DNA from: Gammaproteobacteria bacterium
Lineage (GTDB): Bacteria > Pseudomonadota > Gammaproteobacteria > Steroidobacterales > Steroidobacteraceae
Direction: 5' to 3'
Length of the DNA stretch: 15,332 nt
Assembly: GCA_019242385.1 (NCBI GenBank)
Contig: JAFAVO010000327.1
Span: 1-15,332, forward strand
Shown here: piece after piece, positions 6,101-12,217 of the stretch
How the letters are laid out: the number at the start of each line of letters is the position of its first letter
Numbering within the stretch: the first letter of the stretch is position 1
Notes under the pieces: model-generated
Databases searched by the model: none
What the model saw: only the letters and a program-made list of their open reading frames with translations
What the model was told of the DNA's origin: nothing
Made by a program: the position numbers and the translations under genes

Positions 6101-6664
6101 ATGCCGAGCGGCGACTACCTGGTATGGATCGACCTGGAGATGACGGGCCTGAAGCCCGACTCCGATGCCATCATCGAGATCGCCACGGTCGTTACGGATA
6201 AGGAGTTGGCGATCCTCGCCGAGGGCCCGGTCCTCGCCATCCACCACGGCGAGGAGGTGCTGGCCCGCATGGATGAGTGGAACCAGCGCCAGCACAGCTC
6301 ATCGGGTCTGCTGGCGCGCGTGCGCGCGAGCCGCGTGAGCGTTGCCGAGGCGCAGCAGCGCACGCTCGAGTTCCTCATGCCGCTCGTGACCGCGGGCAGC
6401 TCACCCATGTGCGGCAGCAGCATTTGCCAGGACCGGCGCTTCCTCGCGCGCTACATGCCCGAGCTCGAGCGCTTCTTCCATTACCGCAATCTCGATGTCA
6501 GCACGCTCAAGGAGCTGGCGCGGCGCTGGGCACCGCCGGTCGCCGAGAGCTTCGTCAAGCAGGGAACGCACCTCGCGCTCGCAGACATCCTCGAGTCGAT
6601 CCGCGAGCTGCGCCATTACCGCGCACGGCTGTTTGCGCCCGCCTGGGGAGGCGGTAGTGGCTGA
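6101..6664 (+). CDS. orn: Oligoribonuclease
   Basis: Orn is the 3'-5' exoribonuclease that degrades the shortest RNA fragments, including pGpG from cyclic-di-GMP breakdown, to mononucleotides. The 187-residue protein shows the DEDDh active site: D11 and E13 in WIDLEMTGL, D111 in CQDRRF, H157 and D162 in KQGTHLALADI. Long stretches match E. coli Orn closely (IIEIATVVTD, YMPELERFFHYR, LDVSTLKELARRW). Two changes stand out: the usual CGNSIGQDRRF reads CGSSICQDRRF, and the first Asp of the usual MDDI is Ala while the catalytic second Asp is kept. The ATG at 6101 is chosen because MPSGDYLVWIDLE aligns with known N-termini; the frame upstream overlaps the rsgA start antisense. The 3' end overlaps the next gene by 8 bases. 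Confidence 0.96.
   Translation: MPSGDYLVWIDLEMTGLKPDSDAIIEIATVVTDKELAILAEGPVLAIHHGEEVLARMDEWNQRQHSSSGLLARVRASRVSVAEAQQRTLEFLMPLVTAGSSPMCGSSICQDRRFLARYMPELERFFHYRNLDVSTLKELARRWAPPVAESFVKQGTHLALADILESIRELRHYRARLFAPAWGGGSG
6647..6650 (+). promoter_or_regulatory. Ribosome binding site deciding the GFA-protein start
   Basis: GGAG (within TGGGGAGGC) lies inside the end of orn, 6 bases before a GTG at 6657. It selects this GTG over earlier in-frame codons, whose translation is Arg/Ser-rich and merely an orn shadow. Confidence 0.6.
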
Positions 6665-7055
6665 CGCGCTCGTCACCCATCGCGGCGGTTGTCATTGCGG
6701 CGCGGTCGCCTTCGAGGTGGATGCCCCGGCGCGCATCACCGTGAGCGAGTGCAACTGCTCGATCTGCCACATGAGCGGATTTCTGCACCTGATCGTGCCG
6801 CGCAGCCGCCTGCGGCTGCTGCGCGGGGCAGAGGCGCTCGAGGATTACCGCTTCAATACCGGCACCGCGCAGCACCTGTTCTGCCGGCGTTGCGGGGTGA
6901 AGTCCTTCTACGTGCCGCGCTCCAACCCCGATGGCTACAGTGTGAATCTGCGCTGTCTCGATCAGTCGACCATCACCGAGGTCACCATCGAGCCTTTCGA
7001 CGATAACGACCGCGAGGCCTCCGACGCTCGCATCCGCGACCGCTCGCGCGCCTGA
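6657..7055 (+). CDS. GFA-family zinc protein (glutathione-dependent formaldehyde-activating-like)
   Basis: This 132-residue protein belongs to the GFA/CENP-V fold family. Zinc-binding Cys are placed as expected: C12 and C14 (GGCHCG), C32, C34 and C37 (ECNCSIC), and C76 and C79 (FCRRCG). The order, a GGCHCGAV start and a QHLFCRRCGVKSFY segment, is diagnostic. The founding member was proposed to speed condensation of formaldehyde with glutathione, but most family members have no proven reaction, so the name should be taken as a fold label. The GTG start is supported by a Shine-Dalgarno site at 6647-6650, and the gene overlaps orn by 8 bases, so the two are likely translationally coupled. The gene ends 36 bases from the convergent ppsA stop; a small hairpin (GCCCG at 7076-7080 with CGGGC at 7087-7091) lies between. 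Confidence 0.88.
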   Translation: MADALVTHRGGCHCGAVAFEVDAPARITVSECNCSICHMSGFLHLIVPRSRLRLLRGAEALEDYRFNTGTAQHLFCRRCGVKSFYVPRSNPDGYSVNLRCLDQSTITEVTIEPFDDNDREASDARIRDRSRA

Positions 7056-7091
7056 GCCGCTGCGATCCGCCCGGCGCCCGCTGCCACGGGC

Positions 7092-9467
7092 TCAGTTGGA
7101 GCGGCCGGCCGCGGCAGGCTGCGCCAGGAACAGCCAGGTCTCCACCACGGTGTCCGGATTGAGGGACATGCTCTCGATGCCCTGATCGAGCAGCCAGCGC
7201 GCCAGGTCCGGGTGGTCCGATGGACCCTGTCCGCAGATACCGACGTACTTGCCGAGCTTACGGCAGGCCGCGATGGACATCGCCAGCAGTTGCCGCACCG
7301 CCTCATCCCGTTCATCGAAGCCGCTCGCCACGATGGCGGAGTCGCGATCGAGGCCCAGGGTGAGCTGCGTCATGTCGTTCGAGCCGATCGACATGCCGTC
7401 GAAATACTGCAGGTACTGCTCGGCGAGCAGTGCGTTGGTCGGCAGCTCGCACATCATGATGATGCGCAGCTCCCCGCCGCGCTTGAGTCCGTGCGCGGCC
7501 AGGAGCTCGGTGACCGCACGCGCTTCCGCGAGCGTGCGCACGAACGGCACCATGACCTGCACATTGGTGAGTCCCATGGTCTCGCGTACCCGGCGGATGG
7601 CGCGCACCTCGAGCTCGAAGCAGGGACGAAAGCCCTCATCGAGGTAACGCACGGCGCCGCGGAAGCCGAGCATCGGATTCTCCTCGTGCGGCTCGTAGCG
7701 CGTCCCACCGATCAGGTTCGCATATTCGTTCGATTTGAAGTCCGAGAGCCGCACGATGACCGGCTCGGGGGCGAATGCCGCGGCGATCTGCGCGATGCCT
7801 TCGGCGAGCTTCTCCACGTAGAAGCCGACCGGATCGGAGTAGCCGGCCATCTGCGCGCGGATCTGCTCTTTGAGGTCCGCATCCAGCCGCTCGAACTCGA
7901 GCAGCGCCTTCGGGTGCACGCCGATCATCCGGTTGATGATAAACTCGAGGCGCGCGAGCCCGACGCCATGGTTGGGGATGGCGGCGAAGTCGAAGGCGCG
8001 GTCGGGGTTACCGACGTTCATCATGATCTTCACGGGGATCTTCGGCAGCGAGTCGAGCTCCACCTGCTTGCGCTCGAACTCGAGCAGCCCCTCGTACACG
8101 AAGCCGCTGTCGCCCTCCGCGCAGGACACTGTTACCTCCTGTCCCTCGCGGATGCGTTGCGTGGCATCGCCGCAGCCGACCACGGCCGGAATACCCAGCT
8201 CACGGGCGATGATGGCCGCGTGGCAGGTGCGGCCACCGCGATTGGTGACGATCGCCGCGGCGCGCTTCATCACCGGCTCCCAGTCGGGGTCGGTCATGTC
8301 GGCGATCAGCACATCGCCGTTCTGCACCCGTGGCATCTCATCGGCGCGCATGATGACGCGTGCGGTGCCCGCGCCGATGCGGGTGCCGATGCTGCGCCCG
8401 GTCGCGAGCACCCGGCCGCGCCGCTTGAGTGCGTAGCGCTGGATGGTGCGTCCGGCCCGGCTCTGCACGGTCTCCGGCCGCGCCTGCAGGATGTAGATCG
8501 CGCCGCTCGCCCCATCGCGTGCCCACTCGATGTCCATCGGCCGCTGGTAGTGCTCCTCGATGAGCAGCGCCTGGCGCGCGAGGGTGATGAGGTCCGCATC
8601 CTCGAGGCAAAAGCGCCGCCGCTCAGCCTCCGGTACCTCGAGCGTCTGCACGCGCTCGGTGCTGCCCGCGGGCGCGTACACCATCTTGATGGCCTTGCTG
8701 CCGAGATTACGGCGCAGCACGGGATGCTTGCCGCTGCGCACGGCGGGCTTGTAGAGGTAGAACTCATCCGGATTGACCGCGCCCTGCACCACCGTCTCGC
8801 CGAGCCCCCAGGAGGCGGTGATGAACACCACGTCGCGAAAGCCCGAGTCGGTATCGAGCGTGAACATGACCCCGCTCGCACCGAGGTCGCTGCGCACCAT
8901 GTGCTGGATTCCGGCCGAGAGCGCGACCGCGGCGTGGTCGAAGCCCTGGTGCGCGCGGTAGGAGATGGCCCGATCGGTGAACAGCGATGCAAACACTTCG
9001 TGAATCGCCCGCAGCACCGCTTGCTCGCCGCGCACGTTGAGAAAGGTCTCCTGTTGGCCGGCGAAGGAAGCTTCGGGAAGATCTTCCGCGGTCGCCGAGG
9101 AGCGCACCGCGACGGCGAACTCGTCGCGGCCGCTACCGAGGCGGCGCAGCGCCTCGAGCACCGCGTCGTTGAAGGCGGGCGGCAGCGGTGTGGCGAGGAT
9201 CCACTGGCGGATGCGCGCGCCGCTCGCGGCCAGGCGCGTCACATCATCGACGTCGAGCCCCGCGAGCTCACTGCCGATACGCTCGGCAAGTCCGCCCTGC
9301 GCGAGAAATTCCCGGTAGGCGTCGGCGGTGGTCGCGAAGCCCGCGGGCACCTGCACCCCGAGCTTCGAGAGCGCACTGATCATCTCGCCGAGCGAGGCAT
9401 TCTTGCCGCCGACGCGCTCGACGTCGCGCATGCCGAGCTGCTCGAAGGGGATCACATAGGCGTTCAC
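7092..9467 (-). CDS. ppsA: Phosphoenolpyruvate synthase
   Basis: PpsA converts pyruvate, ATP and water to phosphoenolpyruvate, AMP and phosphate, feeding gluconeogenesis. The 791-residue length equals the usual 790-795. Domains in order: N-terminal ATP-grasp nucleotide-binding domain (about 1-335, with VGGKNASLGEM at 19-29, VRSSATAEDLPEASFAGQQ at 121-139 and GLGETVVQG at 221-229); phosphohistidine swivel domain with GGRTCHAAIIARELGIPAVVG, catalytic His416; and a C-terminal TIM-barrel PEP/pyruvate domain (about 480-785) with SIGSNDMTQLTLGLDRD (693-709) and the catalytic Cys745 in GICGQGPSDHPDLA. Thr414, two residues before His416, corresponds to the Thr that PpsR phosphorylates in E. coli. The start MNAYVIPFEQLGMRDVERVGGKN agrees with family N-termini. 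It is divergent from ppsR, 106 bases apart, and convergent with the GFA gene. Confidence 0.97.
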   Translation of the reverse strand: MNAYVIPFEQLGMRDVERVGGKNASLGEMISALSKLGVQVPAGFATTADAYREFLAQGGLAERIGSELAGLDVDDVTRLAASGARIRQWILATPLPPAFNDAVLEALRRLGSGRDEFAVAVRSSATAEDLPEASFAGQQETFLNVRGEQAVLRAIHEVFASLFTDRAISYRAHQGFDHAAVALSAGIQHMVRSDLGASGVMFTLDTDSGFRDVVFITASWGLGETVVQGAVNPDEFYLYKPAVRSGKHPVLRRNLGSKAIKMVYAPAGSTERVQTLEVPEAERRRFCLEDADLITLARQALLIEEHYQRPMDIEWARDGASGAIYILQARPETVQSRAGRTIQRYALKRRGRVLATGRSIGTRIGAGTARVIMRADEMPRVQNGDVLIADMTDPDWEPVMKRAAAIVTNRGGRTCHAAIIARELGIPAVVGCGDATQRIREGQEVTVSCAEGDSGFVYEGLLEFERKQVELDSLPKIPVKIMMNVGNPDRAFDFAAIPNHGVGLARLEFIINRMIGVHPKALLEFERLDADLKEQIRAQMAGYSDPVGFYVEKLAEGIAQIAAAFAPEPVIVRLSDFKSNEYANLIGGTRYEPHEENPMLGFRGAVRYLDEGFRPCFELEVRAIRRVRETMGLTNVQVMVPFVRTLAEARAVTELLAAHGLKRGGELRIIMMCELPTNALLAEQYLQYFDGMSIGSNDMTQLTLGLDRDSAIVASGFDERDEAVRQLLAMSIAACRKLGKYVGICGQGPSDHPDLARWLLDQGIESMSLNPDTVVETWLFLAQPAAAGRSN

Positions 9468-9573
9468 TGCAGCTCCCGGTGGTCAGTCAGCGGCCGGGCA
9501 CGCTTGCCACGCCCGCCCGCGCGGTGAAACACTGCGGGCCGGAAAACCTGACTCCCAGGAAGCGCCTGCAGCC

Positions 9574-10395
9574 GTGAGCCGCCGAACCGTTTTTTTCGTC
9601 TCGGACCAGACGGGCGTCACGGCGGAAACGCTGGGGCACAGCCTCATGACGCAGTTCGAGGGCCTGGAATTTCGGCCGGTGACTTTGCCATTTGTATCCA
9701 CGCTTGACAAGGCGCACGAGGCGGTGCGGCGCATCGATCGTGCGGCACGCGAGGAGGGCGTGCGGCCGATCGTATTCAGCACGCTGGTGCAGGATGATCT
9801 GCGCGACGTGGTGATCACCGCCAACGGGCTGTTTCTCGATCTGTTCTCGGCCTTTGTTGGTCCGCTGGAGCGTGAGCTCAACACCCGCTCCACCCACCGT
9901 GCCGGGCGCGCGCACGGCATCGCCGACCTGGCCGCCTACACGGCGCGTATCAATGCTACCAACTTCGCACTCGCCAACGACGATGGCAGCGGTGGCGACT
10001 ACGCGCACGCCGATGTGGTGCTGGTCGGAGTCTCGCGCGTCGGCAAGACACCGACCTGCGTGTACATGGCCTTGCAGTACGGAGTGTTCGCGGCCAACTA
10101 TCCGCTCACCGAAGAGGACCTCGAGGCGGGGCAACTGCCGGTGCGGCTCGCGCCCTTCCGCGGCAAGCTCTATGGGCTGAGCATCCGTGCCGAGCGGCTG
10201 CAGCAGATCCGTTCCGAGCGGCGGCCCGACAGCCGTTACGCCTCGCGCGCGCAGGTGCAGTATGAGCTGCGCGCGGCCGATGCGCTCTTCCAGCGCTATT
10301 CCATTCCGACACTCGACACCAGCGAGTCCTCGATCGAGGAGATCGCGAGCCGCATCATGAACAGCACCGGCATTGAGCGGCGGCTGCCACTGTAG
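9574..10395 (+). CDS. ppsR: PEP synthase regulatory protein (bifunctional kinase/pyrophosphorylase)
   Basis: PpsR (DUF299 family) inactivates PpsA by ADP-dependent phosphorylation of the Thr next to the catalytic His and reactivates it by phosphate-dependent removal, releasing pyrophosphate. The 273-residue protein starts SRRTVFFVSDQTGVTAETLG, the family hallmark. Its P-loop-like motif GVSRVGKT lies at 152-159, followed by PTCVYMALQYGVFAANYPLTEEDL. GKLYGLSI and YELRAADALFQR appear later, also family-typical. Length matches the usual 270-280. The start is GTG at 9574, with AGGAAG about 11 bases upstream. It lies head to head with its target ppsA, the conserved arrangement. In the 106-base gap, TTGCCA (9504-9509) and AACACT (9528-9533) are 18 bases apart and could form a weak promoter for ppsR. 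Confidence 0.96.
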   Translation: MSRRTVFFVSDQTGVTAETLGHSLMTQFEGLEFRPVTLPFVSTLDKAHEAVRRIDRAAREEGVRPIVFSTLVQDDLRDVVITANGLFLDLFSAFVGPLERELNTRSTHRAGRAHGIADLAAYTARINATNFALANDDGSGGDYAHADVVLVGVSRVGKTPTCVYMALQYGVFAANYPLTEEDLEAGQLPVRLAPFRGKLYGLSIRAERLQQIRSERRPDSRYASRAQVQYELRAADALFQRYSIPTLDTSESSIEEIASRIMNSTGIERRLPL

Positions 10396-10540
10396 AGCTG
10401 CCAGCGCGGGAGAGCACGCCGGCTGGCCAGTTGCGCATTGTTGCACGTTTGGCCGGCGCGCGGGCAACACGCAGCAAGTCGCACGAAAATTGCAAGCCGC
10501 GCGCGCAGCGTTGCGGTGCTAAATAAGGCGCTGTTCGCTC

Positions 10541-10568
10541 TTGCAGCAGCAGCCTCGTGCGTTATAGT
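10541..10568 (+). promoter_or_regulatory. Candidate sigma-70 promoter for the DUF1249 gene
   Basis: TTGCAG (10541-10546) and TATAGT (10563-10568) are 16 bases apart. The -10 is a good match (five of six); the -35 matches only in its first three bases. Initiation is expected near 10575, exactly at an in-frame GTG. The 145 bases before it hold only a partial inverted repeat (GCCGGC and GGCCA with TGGCCGGC, about 10423-10460). Confidence 0.42.
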
Positions 10569-10574
10569 CGGGGC

Positions 10575-11093
10575 GTGCTAGTTGCTGACACCACCACGAT
10601 CGTTTCCTGGCGCGCCCGCCCGCGCAGCTTCGTTGCGCTCATGGGTCTGTATGAGAGCAACTTCATACGCCTCGGCTGGCTCGCCGGAAACCTCCGTGAG
10701 CTCAGCGGGCGCTACTGCTCCTCGGTCGAGGGAGACTGTGACCTCGTTCTCACCGTGACCGAGCGCTCCCCCTATACCAGCACCGTCAACCTCACCTACC
10801 TGCTGCCCGAGGCGCACGGGCCGCGTCTCTACCCCGACATGCGCGTGCGCATCTACCACGATGCGCATCTGGTCGAGGCGCAGCCATGGCACAGCGTTCA
10901 CAGTTCTGCGGCGGTGCCGCCGTCCCCCCCACGGGGGCGCGCAGCGGTGCGCGCTGGGGTGCCCCGCGGCACGCCGGAGCGTGAACTGGATCAGCGCTGG
11001 GCACGCAACATGATGTTAAACAAGTGGCTGGAGTACTGCGTGGAGCGAGGTCATCGCTTCTCATCCCGCACGGAGCAACGCCCCGGCGCATGA
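10575..11093 (+). CDS. DUF1249 (YqiB-like) family protein with altered central segment
   Basis: The 172-residue product resembles E. coli YqiB. RPRSFVALMGLYESNFIRLGWLAGNL matches the family's N-terminal helix, CDLVLTVTERSPYTSTVNLTYLL its first beta strands, PDMRVRIYHDAHLVEA its HDA motif, and NKWLEYCVERGH its C-terminal helix. Function is unknown; E. coli yqiB sits between nudF and cpdA, which are absent here. The middle is odd: between the HDA motif and the WLEYC helix there are about 53 residues rather than the roughly 40 of YqiB. They are rich in Pro, Arg, Ala and Val, and the usual Tyr-Pro-Asn and Gln-Arg-Asp-Glu-Lys motifs are not visible. The start is uncertain: GTG at 10557, GTG at 10575 or ATG at 10641. 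The promoter placement favours 10575, and 10641 would lose part of the conserved helix. The next gene begins 28 bases downstream. Confidence 0.75.
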   Translation: MLVADTTTIVSWRARPRSFVALMGLYESNFIRLGWLAGNLRELSGRYCSSVEGDCDLVLTVTERSPYTSTVNLTYLLPEAHGPRLYPDMRVRIYHDAHLVEAQPWHSVHSSAAVPPSPPRGRAAVRAGVPRGTPERELDQRWARNMMLNKWLEYCVERGHRFSSRTEQRPGA

Positions 11094-11098
11094 GAAGT

Positions 11099-11112
11099 GG
11101 CGGTGGGCCGCC
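11099..11112 (+). repeat. Small hairpin just before the coiled-coil gene
   Basis: GGCGG (11099-11103) pairs with CCGCC (11108-11112) around TGGG. It lies in the 28-base gap between the DUF1249 stop and the next ATG, where no Shine-Dalgarno site is seen. Confidence 0.4.
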
Positions 11113-11121
11113 GCATCTCTC

Positions 11122-12189
11122 ATGAAGGCGTTGCGACAACTCGGGTTTCTCAAGCTCAGCCTGCGTCCTGCGGACCCCGCACCCGAAGAAGACCATCGGG
11201 TATTGGCGCTGTTCCGCAACCGCGCGGAGCTGAAGAAGGCTTACGGGGATCTGCAGGAAGAGACCTTCCGTCTCAAGGACCTGATCAAACAGCAGGAAGG
11301 CGCCACGCAGCGTGTCCAGGACATGCTCAACACGCTCGAGGCGCGCCTCGGTGCCCCCGAGACTGCCTATCCAACGCTCGTGTTCTATCAGCTGCGACGC
11401 CTGTGGCAGACCGGTCGTGAGCTGATCACCGCCTTCGTCGCGGATCTGAGCCGCCAGCAGGAGGATCGCGAACGGCGCGCCCACCTCGCACAGCACAACC
11501 GCGAGCAGTTCGCCCGGCGCCAGGCAGCGCAGGGTGAGCTGCACGCCGCACAGACGCTGCGCGCGGAAGCGGGCGCCCAGCTCGCAGCGCTCGAAGGCGA
11601 GCGCGCCGCGCTCACCCGTTTCTGGCACTACTTTCGCCGCCGGGCGCTCGAGCGCCGCATCGGCGCCGCACAGCTCGCGGTCGCCAGCGCCGACGCCGCT
11701 GTCGTGCAGGCCCAGGCGCGGGTCGATGCGATCGCGGCCGAGAGCGCTGCGGAGTTTCCCGGGATGTCGCTCCAGTCACGGCGCTCCATCAACCTAGCGG
11801 CGATCGCCTGTGCGGAGGTGCTGTGCCAGCGCCTGACCGAGCTCAAGACCCCACTGCTCGAGCTCGCGCGCCAGGCCATCGGACGGCGCGAGCCGGGCGC
11901 GGAGTACGGCAACCCCAAGGAGTGCGTGCTGCTGATGGGTGAGATTGCGCGCGCGCACCGCCTGCTCGCTGATCGTGGCGGCCTCGCCAACGAGATCCGC
12001 GATCGCGGTGAGCGGCTGAAGTCGGTCGCGCGCTATCGCGGACCCAAGGATACGGCGCCCCAGGTGGATTGCCTCTCGCCCAGCGAAGGAGATGTGCTGG
12101 CGATGCCGGCCCAGGGCGCGAAGGCCGCGCGGCTGCCGAACGTGCTCGCCGAGGATACCTGGGACCTCTTCCGCGTCCTCCTCCGCTAA
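11122..12189 (+). CDS. Unrecognised cytoplasmic coiled-coil protein
   Basis: This 355-residue protein matches no family I know. It has no signal peptide or membrane segment. Helical, heptad-like and highly charged stretches are seen at about 33-78 (NRAELKKAYGDLQEETFRLK and on), 108-165 (SRQQEDRERRAHL through LAALEGERAAL) and 180-210, all Ala/Arg/Glu/Gln-rich. A Phe/Trp/Tyr patch (TRFWHYFRRRALERR, 165-179) interrupts the second and third coils. The C-terminal third is more globular (SINLAAIACAEVLCQRLTEL, NPKECVLLMGEIARAHRLL) and ends LAEDTWDLFRVLLR. The heptads suggest oligomerisation or a scaffold role, which is inference only. The ATG lies 28 bases after the DUF1249 stop without a clear ribosome binding site, so coupling is likely. 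Codon and GC use match the neighbours, and the frame is long and intact, so this is a real gene. It converges on prc. Confidence 0.75.
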   Translation: MKALRQLGFLKLSLRPADPAPEEDHRVLALFRNRAELKKAYGDLQEETFRLKDLIKQQEGATQRVQDMLNTLEARLGAPETAYPTLVFYQLRRLWQTGRELITAFVADLSRQQEDRERRAHLAQHNREQFARRQAAQGELHAAQTLRAEAGAQLAALEGERAALTRFWHYFRRRALERRIGAAQLAVASADAAVVQAQARVDAIAAESAAEFPGMSLQSRRSINLAAIACAEVLCQRLTELKTPLLELARQAIGRREPGAEYGNPKECVLLMGEIARAHRLLADRGGLANEIRDRGERLKSVARYRGPKDTAPQVDCLSPSEGDVLAMPAQGAKAARLPNVLAEDTWDLFRVLLR

Positions 12190-12196
12190 GGCGCAC

Positions 12197-12210
12197 CCCG
12201 CGAAAGCGGG
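12197..12210. terminator. GAAA-tetraloop hairpin between convergent genes
   Basis: CCCGC-GAAA-GCGGG, a perfect 5-pair stem with a stable GNRA loop, lies between the coiled-coil stop at 12189 and the prc stop at 12218. Position suits a shared terminator, but the stem is short and no T tract follows on either strand. Confidence 0.35.
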
Positions 12211-12217
12211 CCCTAGC

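Noticed and set aside
7212..9527. A 771-codon open frame on the plus strand opposite ppsA
   Set aside because: It is His/Arg/Asp/Val-rich with no motif, and is a by-product of GC-rich codon use on the strand opposite a certain gene (ppsA).
10396..10556. Possible replication or regulatory origin-like region with repeated TTGC motifs
   Set aside because: TTGCGCA, TTGTTGCAC and similar strings recur, but there are no DnaA boxes (TTATCCACA) or AT-rich unwinding stretch; only a bulged inverted repeat is present.
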